Source of the DNA: Lampris incognitus
Taxonomy: Eukaryota > Chordata > Actinopteri > Lampriformes > Lampridae
DNA length: 64,000 nucleotides
Direction: 5' to 3'
Assembly (NCBI RefSeq): GCF_029633865.1
Contig: NC_079213.1
Coordinates: 90,570,429 to 90,634,428 of the forward strand
The notes under the pieces were generated by a model. It was not told the origin of the DNA. It did no database searches and was given only the letters and a program-made list of their open reading frames with translations. Position 1 is the first letter of the stretch. The number at the start of each line of letters is the position of its first letter. The position numbers and the translations under genes are program-made. Below, one piece after another: positions 33,166 to 44,720 of this stretch.

Positions 33166-35640
33166 TCATCTTGTGATATGCCCTTTTCCCCAGGGTTTGT
33201 ATCCTTGAAGTCTGATTCGAGGGCTGATTACAGTGGCTGGTGTCAATGGTGGAAGTTCCTTAATAGCTACACGATGGCACAGACCTGTCACTTCTGTTGA
33301 CTTCACATCCTGTGGTGTGCCTCCAACAACGCTCCAACCCAGGTCTGTCTTAATGGCATATGGCTCGTAATCTCCTCCCATGAGGACTTGTCTTGGTGCT
33401 AATGCTCTGGAGCAGTCATAGCCTATTAGCAATCCAACCTCACAGTCCATCAGCTCTGGTATCTCATGTACTATGCTGTCCAGATGTTTCCACTTTTTGG
33501 CTGTTTCAGGGGTAGGAATGTGGGGATGTTCAAGTGGGATGAAATCCCTGGTGTAGGCAGGTGGCAAGTTGATAAAGCTTTGTGAGGAAAACCCTCTAAC
33601 TCTGAGCCCACTAACTCTCACTCTTAACAATGGAGTCTTTTCCTATCATAGTGGAAAGCTTTAACTTCACTGGTTCCAAAGCAGCGCCCATCTGCTCACA
33701 CAGTTCCTAGTCTACAAAGGTGTTGCTACTCTGGGTGTCTTGTAGGGCATACACTAAGGTCTCTGTTTCAGTGTTGGTGTCTGAAGAAATCCAAACAGGC
33801 ACTATCATGGATGTGCTCCCACCATAGCCTCTGTTTACGCAGCAAGAAAGGGAAGATGTGTAGCATGAGAAGATGGTTTGTCTCTAGCAGCAGAAGGACA
33901 GTCTTCATGAAGTGGTGTTGGATGACGTTTCTTACATATGTCACAAGTAGCTTTATTCTTACAGCCGTTTGAGTTGTGTCCTCGCCTAAGACAGCTGAAG
34001 CACAGGTTATTGTCAAATATGAACCTTTTCTTGTTATCCATAGGCTTATCCATGAACTTCTGGCATTTGTGGATGGAGTGGCTTTCTCCACAGCTCATGC
34101 ATTTAACTGGGTTTGAAGATGAAAATAAAGTGTTTACTTTCATGGATGCATTAGAATCACCTGAGCTGTTCTCCACAGCACCATATGTTTTTGTCACTGT
34201 ACTTGATTTATCTAACGCTTTCACATTTGTGATGAATGCATTAGCCTTTGGATGCTTTATATCTCCAGATGGCTTTTCTTCGGCAGGCTTCAAGGCATGA
34301 AATGATGTTACAGGATTGCAAGTAATTTCTGCTTCTTGTGCCATAAAATCTGCAAACTTCTTGAAATTAGGACATTCCTCTGTTTGTTTCTACTGCTTTG
34401 TGACATGACGATTCCAGTGAAAGGTCATCCAATCAGGGAGTTTTTGAAGCATCTTTTGATTCTCTTCACAGTCATTTAACACTTGAAGCCCTTTTACATG
34501 TGGCATGGCGTTGCTGCAACCTGTGAGAAAATCACTGAACTGTCTCAGTTTAACTGACTCCCCTCGAACCAATCTTTGGCCAGTTATTCAGCTTTTCCCT
34601 AAACATGCGCTGGATTACGAAGGGATGACCACGCCGGGTGTTCAGTGTCACCCATGCTTGGTTGTAGGCATCATCATCCTTTCTGAAAAAGATTTCTTCC
34701 AATACAGATTGTGCCTCACCATTGATGTATTTTTGTAGGTAAAACAACCTGTCAGCTGAGTTTGTGCATCATCGTTCGAACAATGCCTTGAAACTTGCGC
34801 TCCACTCTAAGAATTTAAGTGGGTCCCCAGAGAAGATTGAGAGTTCCGGTGTAGGAAGTCTGGTGAAAACCAATGTGTCATGTAGGGCTTGTACTAACGA
34901 TGTTTGTTAGTATTGTTTGTTTGTTCATTGTTATTTTTCTTTCTTGTTTGTTCCCTTTCAATTTCTTTATAATGTACTGGAGGACAATTGGCCACCTCAA
35001 TGCATGCTGTTCTAATTTCATCACAGGCCTCACCTGATTCAGCTTCAGAGTATGCCTTAAGTTTTGCAGCTATTACTTGAAGATCTCTCTGATTTTCCAG
35101 CCTTTTCAGTTCTTGTCCTTGTGCCGCGATTGCCTCCTCCATCTTCATTTTGGCCTTCTTTGCAGCAAGCTGTGCGGCACACTGCTCTTTTTGCTGTGAT
35201 GCTTTGTTGTTCTGATGAACAGCTTGAGTGGTGACTACGAACAGTATATTTGGAGATTGTAGTCCCAAATATTGACTGGGCATACTCTCTGTCGAGCACC
35301 ATACAAAGTCTTGCATTTTTTTGCCTTGGCATCAAACTTCTCTAGCCCCACTTCACTCATGCATCCTTTCATTAGCCCCATCAAATCTGTTGTAACTGCT
35401 GTGCAGGAATCCATCTTTCTTATAATCTCAGTAGAAGATGCCGACTGAGATTGTATATTTTCATACACATCTCTCACTTGTGTCTCCAGCACTTCAACAT
35501 CATCCATCATGTCACCCAAGTATTGGTTGGAGCATTCCTCCTTAAGTTTGGTACGTGTAGCTCTAACTTGTTCTTTCCACCTTTCATATAACATAGTGAA
35601 TTTACTCTCTCTCTGAGAAGTCTCTTATTGCTTCAGCTCC
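33166..35640 (-). pseudogene. BEL/Pao gag and protease-region remnants
   Basis: Reading down the minus strand, a coiled-coil gag N-terminus comes first (35594-35235, WKEQVRATRTKLKEECSNQY), then a Lys/Glu/Gln-rich helix (about 35200-34940). Next is the conserved gag block (34747-34390: YINGEAQSVLEEIFF, QRMFREKLNNWPKIGS, LRQFSDFLTGCSNAMPHVKG). Cys-rich knuckles follow (34110-33860: CMSCGESHSIHKC, CFSCLRRGHNSNGC, CDICKKRHPTPLHEDC), then the protease-adjacent block (33500-33250: LIGYDCSRALAPRQVLMGGD, YAIKTDLGWSVVGG). Frameshifts and stops separate the pieces. This architecture is typical of BEL/Pao Gag and Pol. Confidence 0.8.
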
Positions 35641-36578
35641 AGCATTTTTGGGGTTAACTTTCTCGCTCGTGAAGATTTCCTGGGTTCAACTCTCTTTAAA
35701 GTGTCGGAGGTAGGCTCCTTCATTGCTATTTGGTGTATTTCTATGTTAGCATGAATATCACCTATGGGTAACTCTAATCTCTACTTTTCAACTTCATCAA
35801 TTTGTGATTCTAATTTTTCACTTAACCTAGTTAGTTCTATTTGAAGGGACTCAATTTGTTCTGTGTTCTCTCTTGTTTCTCTGTGAACTGACACCGTAAA
35901 TGTTTTAGGAAACGCACTGTATCTATCACCAAGTTATTGCTAAATATGTATATAAACCTTTTACAAATATGTAATTGTCAGTGAAATCCAAGTACCAATA
36001 TGCAGTAACTATTCACTCAGGTAACCCCCCCCCCCATGCACTCCTTTGATTATGCATTTGAACTCTCAGTTCAAAAACACCATTAGAACATTCATAACAA
36101 TGCAACACTAGTAAAGCAATAACAACAATTAGGCTATAATGATAAATCAAATATTTTTCTCAATAATAAACCAGCTTTCAACAAGTATTTTTCCTTTCAA
36201 ATCTTACAAATGTCCATAAAGTTGTAGAGGTAGCACAGTCAAACCTGATGCCGTCTGCAAAGCCACACTCTCCCGCCCTAAGACAGCAATGGAATGAAAC
36301 AGACACAGCACGCTGAAGCCTGTAGAGATGGTATTTGTAGAGCTGTAGCTTACGCCGGTAAACGTTGCCCTCTCTTGGTGAATTAGCGGTGCTCTCAACC
36401 CGACGGTGTCAGGAGCCGACACCCCCCGTTTTCTTCCGCGAATCGGCAAGCCTCTTCCCGAACGTCTTCTCCGGCCACCACGCGCTGCCCCAGCGATCGT
36501 GATTCCTCTTCGCTTCTTCCTGGACTCGCGCCGCTCCTTACTTTGAACTCTCGGCCACGCTGGCGGTTACATTTTCAC

Positions 36579-37229
36579 TGTAGCTTCACTGGTCCAATGA
36601 AATAACGGCCACGCATCATACAGATGTGTTTTGAAGATTTATTTTATATCGCTCTCTCTCTCTGTCGTCAGTAGACCCCGTGAAAACTACAAGAAAATAA
36701 AAGACATAACGTTTGAAATATACATCTCCCATTCCGTTTAAAGTCTCTCAAGCTAGTGTCCGTTGATCAACGGGCCCAGACGTTAGCACAACAGAAATGC
36801 AATGAAATCTAGTAAAATTGCTGAAAACATATCACACTGTCCATGTAAAGCCACATCAACAAACGCTATACGCAAATATAAAACAAATGAAGGACAATTA
36901 CCGTGTGTGCCTCTTGAACCACGTGTAGAATAAAGTTATTTGGGGGGCTGTATACGGAGATCTCTCCTCTGCATCTAAATTGGTTCTGACCCATAATGCA
37001 ACGGCTATGCTCTTAACGAAACTGGTCATGTGACCCGTTACACTTTAACGTCAAATAAACCTTGCATAAAGGGCACATTTTTTAACTAAACATTTTTTAC
37101 CGTGTTATATTTCAAATACATTTTTTATAAATGTTACCCCTTTTAACCACTTATTTATTACATTGTAATCGTTTGTTGTTTTTTTAACGGCTGAATGAAC
37201 TCAATATAACTATCTCTGAGCCAGTTACA
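36579..37229 (-). repeat. BEL/Pao 5' LTR (right)
   Basis: A 651-bp LTR starting TGTAGCTTCACTGG and ending CAGTTACA, with TG...CA ends. It shares the whole body with the left LTR (for example TAAAGTCTCTCAAGCTAGTG). It holds the empty site of the LINE insertion seen in the left LTR. TSD TCCCC follows at 37230-37234. Confidence 0.88.
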
Positions 37230-37297
37230 TCCCCTTCAAAAATCAAACACAGAATTAATGTACTCATTCTCCCCTTTGAATACTCGCTCGCTCATCC

Positions 37298-37555
37298 AGC
37301 TGACTTTTGAGACTTTGGAGGCGTGGATTGAATAGAGAGTGGCTGATATCCCACTCCTTTGATTGGTCACTTTGAATACTGACCATGACCTTTGATTGGC
37401 TGTTTGGTTTGATCACTGACAGCCGAAGTCCGGCAATTGTCTTAGAGAACAATCAAATGTCATGGCATGGTCATTATTCATAGTAACCAATCAAAGGAGC
37501 GGGATATCAGCCACTGTCCATTCCATCCCTGCCTCCAAAGTACCAAAGCCAACTT
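37298..37555. mobile_element. Foldback (MITE-like) palindrome
   Basis: The left arm (from 37298) and the right arm (to 37555) are imperfect inverted copies. TGGCTGATATCCCACTCCTT at about 37341 matches, inverted, the stretch at about 37490-37515. A second inner pair with GACCATGACC also matches, so nearly the whole 258 bp can fold. No open frame. No target duplication was fixed. Confidence 0.6.
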
Positions 37556-37868
37556 GACGATAAAGTGAATGTTGAGTTGAGCAGTTTCGAGTCACAGCCC
37601 GGTGCGCGCGGAGTAGAAATGCTCTCTCGCTAGGATGCTTTCCCACTTGCAAATAGTGTTCTGTGCGCTCGTATCACGTGCACGCACCTGGTTTTTATGT
37701 GTGCGGGTTTTGAGACTAGTTAACTGCCATATCAGGGCCTCTGCAATCTATAGGGGCCAGACAGAAGAGCTAGGGGCAAAGCTGCCGGTAAAAAAATAAA
37801 GATTAATTGTTCAAACGATCGAAAAGGCCCGCCACCGTTGTGATTCCAAAACACATAGTATACAGCCC

Positions 37869-38534
37869 GGTGTGCAGACAAATGCTCACAAGACAAATGC
37901 CCACAAGACAAATGCTCACAATACTAATAGAAAAAGAGACAAATGCTCACAAATTGTTTTACAATCTTTATTTTTCAAAAAGTCAACTGAACATTCTGTT
38001 GCATGTCACATAAGACAGATCACATAAGCCTAAGCATGTGAGAGGGATCACATCTCCCTGACAAATGAAATGGTGATCTTAAAGATAATCATGATAATGA
38101 CACTATCAATTACTGTTTGCTAATACATAATCTTAATTAACCTTTATTCATGGAAAAATATTCAATTGAACAGTCTGTTGCATGTCACAAGAAATATCAC
38201 ATAGGTCTAAGCATGTAATAGGGATCACAGTGACCTAATTAAGAGATTTTAAAGCAGTGTCTATAGAGTCATAGAACTACAAAGGAAATCGATTTCATGT
38301 ACATATTTTACTAGTGCATTGGGTTTTGAAAGTATTTGTACATATTTTCATAATTAAATCGATATGTAAACATATTTCATATTTGTATATCTGTATATTA
38401 TCATTTTTCGCTGTAAATATAGATTATAAAACAATTTGTGAGCATTTGTCTCTTTTTCTTTTAGTATTGTGAGCATTTATCTTGTGAGCATTTGTCTTGT
38501 GAGCATTTGTCTTGTGAGCATTTGTCATGGAATC
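37869..38534. mobile_element. Non-autonomous inverted-repeat element with repeated terminal units
   Basis: Both ends consist of tandem ACAAATGCTCACAAG units (three on the left, four on the right in inverted orientation). Then comes a shared AATACTAATAGAAAAAGAG-type block and AATTGTTTTACAATC, making inverted ends of about 115 bp. The interior has two diverged direct copies of a block with TGTTGCATGTCACA (about 37998 and 38177). A 9-bp duplication ATACAGCCC flanks it at 37860-37868 and 38535-38543. There is no coding capacity. The 8-9 bp duplication would suit a hAT-type mover; this is an inference. Confidence 0.7.
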
Positions 38535-39068
38535 ATACAGCCCAAATGCTGCAGATTGTGTAAACAAAGCTGCCCCACTCCGATAGTTGTTTTCCTACTA
38601 ATGTATCCACCCACCCTATGAACGATCACCACTGAAATGTCCAAGCTCTGCTCCACCCCGACCAAAAACAAGCAACTCTATATGAGTATAGATGAGCTCC
38701 TTACATTCTATGGGATCCTTATCACATCTGGGTACAGCTCTGTTCCAAAAAGGCACATGTACTGGTCACTTGACAGTGATGTGCACAATGAAATCGTTTC
38801 GATGAAATAATGGCCTCAGTTCATGTGATTGACAACACAAAGACAGCTGATGACCCATTTTTTAAGGCTAAGACTCTCTTCTCCGAATTCAGGCAGTCAT
38901 ACAAAGTCATGCCATTTCAGGAATGTCTGTCAGTGGATGAGAGCATGATCCCATACTATAGTCAACTTGGATGTTAGCAAGTCATAAGAGGTAAACCAAT
39001 CTGTTTTGGTTACAAGCTAAGGAGCCTTGCCTCATCCAGTGGTTACTCACACTCTCCTCCCTGAGACT

Positions 39069-39265
39069 GGCAAGGCAAGGCAAGGCAAGGCAACTTTATC
39101 TGTAGAGTACATCTCATTACAAAGAAACTCAATATGTTTTTCTTTTAAAAAGAGACATGAAAACATCAAGCATATGCAACATAGGGGCATAAAAACACCA
39201 GCAATAATAATAATGATTACAATAACAATAATAACAAAATAACAATACTTACACACACACACACA

Positions 39266-39338
<73 letters not shown>

Positions 39339-39727
39339 TTCATAGGATAGGCCTGGGGAAAAGTAAGGTTTTGAGCTTAGCTTTAAATGTAGATACAGTT
39401 ATTATTGATCGTAACTCATCAGGCAGAGCATTCCAGAGGGCAGGTCCAGAGTAACTAAATGCACCTTTACCAGCTCCTGGTCTTATTCTGGATACAACCA
39501 GAAAGCCACTGCCTGAAGACTTGAGAGGTCTGATGGGGGTGCAGTCAGTGAGCAGGTCAGAAATATACTGGGGAGCTGAACCATGTAGTGCCTTAAAAAC
39601 CAATAGGAGGATTTTAAGTGAATTATCTTGAATGGGAAACCATCAAAGTGATTTATGTATTGGAGTAATGAGATGATATTTTCTTGTACTGGTAAGAACT
39701 CTGGCAGGTCTGACTGGGTTGAATCTG
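39069..39727 (-). mobile_element. L2-like LINE 3' fragment inside piggyBac
   Basis: The minus-strand frame 39603-39340 reads VFKALHGSAPQYISDLLTDC, FLVVSRIRPGAGKGAFSYSG and ALWNALPDELRSIITVSTFK, the C-terminal end of an L2-type reverse transcriptase protein. The 3' side (plus-strand left) carries tandem GGCAA units and a long CA-rich tract (39251-39336). It separates two colinear piggyBac segments. Confidence 0.75.
39251..39336. repeat. CA/GCAC microsatellite
   Basis: CA units interrupted by ACGC units, in the 3' part of the L2 fragment. Confidence 0.9.
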
Positions 39728-40059
39728 GGACTCAGTGTCATTCTCGTTCTTGCCCAGGAAGCTGAGGTGCCTCAAGATTGCAAGTTCTTTCATGATGACC
39801 TCTGCACTTCGCTTGCACTCCTCGATGAAATGACAGAAATAGGATATGGGAGTTCTGGAACGATGAGGCAAAATCATCTGTTTGATGTCCCATTCAAGCC
39901 ACAGAACGACTTCATGAAGTTACCCCAGGGAACCTCTGAGGTTCTGACCCAAGGACACAAGTTGCTGGTCCATTGGAAAGACAACAACATTGTCACAGTG
40001 GCAACAAACATAGAGGAGAAATACAGTGAGACATCTGTCAAGAAGTGAAACAAGAGCAA

Positions 40060-41513
40060 CCCAGCAAACATGCCCGTGCAGGCCCACTGTGGGTAGGTGT
40101 GGGTTTACTGTGGGGCAATGTGGGCAGGGGCAAACCCGCACTAATCCCACATGGGCCCCATGTGGTTAGCCCATGCGGGGCCCACAGTAGTTTTGCCCTT
40201 TGAGGCCCCTATGTGGGCTTATTGTGGACAAGCCCAACTGTGCTCTTGCCAACAGTAAGCCCATATGGGCCCCATATGGGTCAGCCCATGCGGGGCCCAC
40301 AGCAGTTTTGCCCTTTGAGGCCCCCATGGGGGTTTTTTGTGGGCAACCCACTGTGATCTTGCCCACAGTGAACCCACATGGGCCCCTTGTGGGTCAGCCC
40401 ATGCGGGGCCCACAGCAGTTTTGACCTTTGAGGTCAACACCCTGTTGACAGTACAGTTAAAATGTTTTAAGATTACAACTGCTTTAGGGTAAGCGGTACT
40501 CAAACTTTTCATTTACCACCCATGCCCAATGCTGCATATAGTCAGACCTCTGCAAAAATGACAGGAAAATGTAAACAAGTTGTTCAAGGTATAACTGGTC
40601 CATCCCATACTTAACTAAAACTGCCCATCCAACAAGACAAGTACCGTCTCAACTTTTTGGTTTGTCGCAGCTGTTTCATGTTATGATAATTTTTGTTTCT
40701 GATTACACTAGGGGAAAAAAGGCAAACAAAGACAGATTAACCTAGCTAAATTAATCTAATTTAATCTTAATCTAACTTCTAACTTGATTTTAACTTCTGA
40801 TCCCAGGCTAGATTAAATGCTCCACCTGTGGCTAACTCATACTGTGCACTTATATTTCAATTGTTGTTTTCTTCAGATGCTGTGACAAAAGCAGCCGGGC
40901 CACAGCATCCGAGGTGGAAGCTGCCATCAAAATGTGGCTTAGAAATGCCAGGGATAGAGATGGAGGAAGGAGCAGAAGGAGCAAAAAATAAATAGATTTA
41001 ATGTTTGGGGTTTTTTTTAGATTGAATGTTCTTATTGTGTTCAAATGTGGTTCTATGTTTGCTGTTCTGTTTTATAAAAGCATTTAATTTGGTATATAGT
41101 TTTGTTTTTCAATTCCAATTGCTTCCAATTTTCAATAAATTCTTTCTTTGTATAATTTATATTTTCTTCCTTTTTTTTGTTTGAGCTGGCTGTCAATAAA
41201 TGTCACTAGCATACCAGGTACACACGGGGCACTGTGGGCCCGTGTGGGACCACTGCTCCCAGTCAAAAGTGTGGGCATACTATGGGTATACTGCGGGCCC
41301 ACTCTGCTTAGTGTAGGCAGCCCACACTCAGCCCACACTCTGGTCTGAGTGTGGGCTGCCCATTTGGGCCCCGCCAGGGGCTTTTAGTGTGGGGCCCACA
41401 CGTGCCCCGCATTTCATGCTGGTAACGGGGCCCACAGTGGGCTGCCCACAGTGGGCCCTCTGTTCCTGCCCGCAGTGGCCCCACATGGGCCCCAAAGAGG
41501 CATGTTTGCTGGG
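40060..41513 (+). mobile_element. GC-rich DNA transposon with tandem-array ends and a DUF4806-like last exon
   Basis: The ends are exact inverted repeats CCCAGCAAACATGCC / GGCATGTTTGCTGGG. Subterminal regions are built from units rich in GGGCCCACA and CCATATGGGCCCCATATGGG. On the left, units repeat at about 40168, 40283 and 40396 (spacing 113-115 bp). The AT-rich core has a splice-like acceptor (TTGTTGTTTTCTTCAG) ending at 40876, followed by a short exon to a TAA near 40990. That exon reads CDKSSRATASEVEAAIKMWL then RNARDRDGGRSRRSKK, similar as I recall to the end of fish DUF4806 proteins. Upstream coding exons are lacking, so the copy is deleted. It interrupts the piggyBac frame exactly, but no clear target duplication is visible. 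Confidence 0.6.
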
Positions 41514-42212
41514 GATGTGCCTTTGACAAAGTCCCACAAAATGCATCAACCGATACAATGAACACATGGGTGGTTTTGACCTTCACAACCTACAGGTTTC
41601 ATAATACCATATCTCGATCAGGTCTAAGAAGTGGTGTTGGCCCATCTTTGCATGGTCTCTCAACAGTGCAATCATAAACAGCCATTTCTTTTTCAGAGAC
41701 GCTATGGGAGGGACAGTTGACCTGCTCACCTTCTCACCAATAGTGGCACACTGGCACAGTCTCATGCAAAAGTTTGGCATGAAACCGCTGAGCCAAGGAA
41801 GGAGATCTGGCTGCTACTGTTGTAGATCAGGCAAGATAGGACAGTGCTTCTCACTGGCCAATCGACATGATGCACTGGTTCCAGAGATGTCATCATGGTG
41901 ACAAATGCACTACCTATGCATGTGAGAAATATAAAGCTCCACTCCACATTGAATGGTTCACGGTATACCATGGACAGCAGAAAAGGAGATAAGAGTGAAC
42001 GAAAAAGGGCTGAAAAAGCCAATCAAAAAATAGAAAAGTCAATAAAAGGTGAGGAGCAGCAGTACAATGGATTCTAGGAAGAAAAGATGATGAAAAAGGG
42101 AAAAAGACAATCAAAATTTGTTTTTGGAAAGGAAGTTCAATTGATTCAATTCATATTGTATGACAGTAGGTCTGACTGATTGTAATTCAAAATATTGACC
42201 TACTATCTACTG

Positions 42213-42340
<128 letters not shown>

Positions 42341-42540
42341 TTATTTTATTTTATTCAGTGTAGGCCTCTACTTGAATGCATATTGTATGGGCTACCTCTA
42401 TCCTAAATGTTACCTTTATGTTCAGTGTGAAAGAATCACATGACTGCTATACAGATGTTAGTGAATTTTGCACTAAAATGTGACAGTGACAGTTACAAGG
42501 ATTATTGCACTAAAGCACAAGTTCAAATGTCAAAATAAAG

Positions 42541-42685
42541 ATACAATATTAGTGAAGAACTGGCAGCCTGTCCAGGGTGTCTCCCCACCTGCCACCCAAT
42601 TACTGCTGGGATAGGCTCCAGCATCCCGCGACCCTGAGAGTAGGATAAGCGGCTTGGATAATGGATGTATGGATGGATGGATGTT
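42541..42685 (+). repeat. SINE tail fragment (family of 28811)
   Basis: The last 140 or so bases of the SINE: GCCTGTCCAGGGTGTCTCCC, CTGGGATAGGCTCCAGCATC, GGATAAGCGGCTTGGATAAT, then GGATG units. The tRNA-like head is missing. Confidence 0.75.
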
Positions 42686-42689
42686 TCAA

Positions 42690-44210
42690 TACACGCACTA
42701 AAGTAACAATGTTACAGCGTGTGTTACAATAAAGTAACAGTGGTTAAATATGTTGATTGTTCTTTGCGCTCAATATTCATTTCAGTGTTGTATAAGGGGT
42801 TTTGATATGTAAAATAGTCACACTGCGATAGAGCATTCTATTAACAGAGTTTTAGATGTGTTAATAACTGGGCTGGGATATATAAGAATTTTGTTGACTG
42901 CAAAGAAGAAATATGTTAATTCAGTATACAACACATTATTTCACTGGTTACAATTGTGACCGACCATAAAACACACTTTTTCACCCAAATTTCCATAAAA
43001 AAAAATCATAAAATAATGATTGCTTTTTCGTAAGGGATACGACTGACACATGATTTGGATATTTTCATGTCTGGCGAAAATTCGGGAATAAATGGGTTAA
43101 TGTTTGGATGCACTAACCATTATAGCCAGTGAAAGAAAAGGTAAAAGGTTAGTTTGCTTTTGAGAAACCACTCCCTGTCATCTTTGATGTTATGTAACTC
43201 AATATTTACGATTGCTATAGTAAACTAGGTAGAGCTTATCCTCTGTTTATTTAGAGCAAAAGTGAGTGAGCGATCTTCCGCTTAGATGACCACTTGTCCA
43301 ACGTTGCAAAGGTTTGTTTTGCTGGAAATCTTCTCATTATCTTAGTGTTTGTGTGAAAATACACTGACCTTGAGATGGGACCTTGGCCTGGAAAAAAACA
43401 AAAAAACAAAGGCTGTGACGCACAGCCAGCTACAGCATGCAAGCTACAGCACAGGTGTGATGGAATGCTTATGTTGCGGAAAGAAAAAGATATGACAAAG
43501 TTTGCACCTGAAATATGAATATACACTTTTTTGGCTTGATGCTGTTCATGTACATTATTGCATGAATTACTTTATGCAGTAGCCGGTAATTGGAGTTGTA
43601 TTTCCAATGTGATAAACCTAAATTAGAAAAACAAAACAAAACAAAACATAAAATATACCATTCAGTATTTTTTTACAAATACAGTGTAAGGCTAAGAACC
43701 AGTCTTAAATTTTTTTTCCCATTTCTTTTCAAATGCAGCCTTAAGTTGTCTGCTATCCTCAAAAAATTACTTTCACTTGTTTTAATTGTGCAGTGTAAGT
43801 AATTTCTTTAAGAGTAAATATCCCTTGGTATCAATAGCTCGGAAAAAAACTCTTATTTGCAATTTAATGTCATTTTGACAAGGTTGGTAAAGATGACTGG
43901 CATTCGCCGTCATGCAACTGTGACAAGCATTTTCTGGAATTTTGGTTTGCAAAAGAGATAGATGGCTTTTTGTGTCCTGGGCTTTTTTGTTGTTTACAAA
44001 AACCATCCTGACGCACATAAGTGATGCATCACATGTTAAACACAGAAATTGATGAGACATGAAACCACAGCTCACCATGGTACAAAACAGATTGATTATT
44101 TTGATAGACATGCATCAGCCTGGATATTTTAAACATGGGGTTGTTTTATTTTCAGCTGAGAGACACCATATGAAAAAGTGACACATACTCATTTAAATTG
44201 TTGAAAGTTT
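42690..44210. other. Intergenic, nothing recognised
   Basis: No exon, terminal repeat or known repeat identified. Confidence 0.5.
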
Positions 44211-44214
44211 ATGT

Positions 44215-44720
44215 TTATGTTTATTTAGATCCCCATTAGCTGCCACGCAAGGCAACAGCTACTCTTCCTGGGGTCCACATTTAAAACTTCCTACATCATC
44301 CGTGCTTTCACATGCATGGATACATAAATAAACACAGTTGCATTATTAAATTAAATTCATCCCCCACCCCATCCCACCCACCTCAATAAAACATGCATTA
44401 TTAGAGAAGCCAAACACATAACCCCCCCCACACACACACACACACACTTACAGTAGCATCGATCACAGACTGCTCCTACCAACTGCTTTGAGCTACATAC
44501 GTATTTCAGAATAAAAATATAAAAAGTTATGTATTAGACATTTTAGACATTGTGTATGTCTGTACCCAAAAATAACCCCTTAAGTTGCTTTTTAAAACTT
44601 TCTTTACTTGTTGCCTGAGTAATAACATATGGCAACCTATTCCACTGGGAAATGGCCCTATACATAGCAGTTCTTTTCATTGCATTTGCTCTTTTCATTG
44701 CATTTGAAAGTGATCATCAC
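44215..44720 (-). repeat. LINE 3'-UTR-like repeat
   Basis: It contains TTTATTTAGATCCCCATTAG and the GGCAACAGCTACTCTTCCTG block typical of a widespread teleost LINE 3' end, then a CA run near 44430. GGCAACCTATTCCACTGGGA lies further in. No coding part. The family label is from memory. Confidence 0.5.

Larger units (their letters stand above)
31107..37229 (-). mobile_element. BEL/Pao LTR retrotransposon, internally deleted
   Basis: LTRs lie at 31107-32477 (enlarged by a LINE insertion) and 36579-37229. A 5-bp target duplication TCCCC occurs at 31102-31106 and 37230-37234. Minus-strand pieces run gag, zinc knuckles, protease-adjacent region, then the integrase C-terminal tail. The reverse transcriptase, RNase H and integrase core that should lie between are missing (junction somewhere in 33105-33170). 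A pyrimidine run at 32478-32486 (a purine tract on the minus strand) adjoins the 3' LTR. The element is non-autonomous and its remaining frames are broken. It is inserted in the LINE ORF1 fragment. Confidence 0.85.
38640..41990 (+). pseudogene. piggyBac transposase pseudogene split by two insertions
   Basis: There are three colinear plus-strand segments. The first (38640-39055) has MDELLTFYGILITSGY-like sequence, then ADDPFFKAKTLFSEFRQSYK and LSVDESMIPYYSQLG, with the conserved SVDES aspartate. A stop follows, then RGKPICFGYKLRSLASSSGY. The second (39735-40050) has CKFFHDDLCTSLALLDEMTE, GYGSSGTMRQNHLFDVPFKP and LLVHWKDNNIVTVATNIEEK. The third (41514-41990) has a GGFDLHN-type block, WSLNSAIINSHFFFRDAMGG and HSLMQKFGMKPLSQGRRSG. 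An L2 LINE lies between the first and second, and a GC-rich DNA element lies precisely between the second and third. Several stops and frameshifts add to the decay. It resembles vertebrate PGBD-type piggyBac transposases (DDE). The N-terminus may be the fragment at 29985-30330. Confidence 0.82.

Noticed and set aside
33938..34300. 120-residue plus-strand open frame
   Set aside because: Shadow of the minus-strand BEL gag zinc-knuckle region.
37869..38534. Repeated 15-base units separated by similar spacing, CRISPR-like at first sight
   Set aside because: Units are directly adjacent without unique spacers, occur inverted at the other end and lie in a vertebrate genome; they are transposon ends.
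40166..40512. Pro/Gly/Trp-rich open frames (both strands)
   Set aside because: Artefacts of the GGGCCCACA tandem units at the transposon ends.
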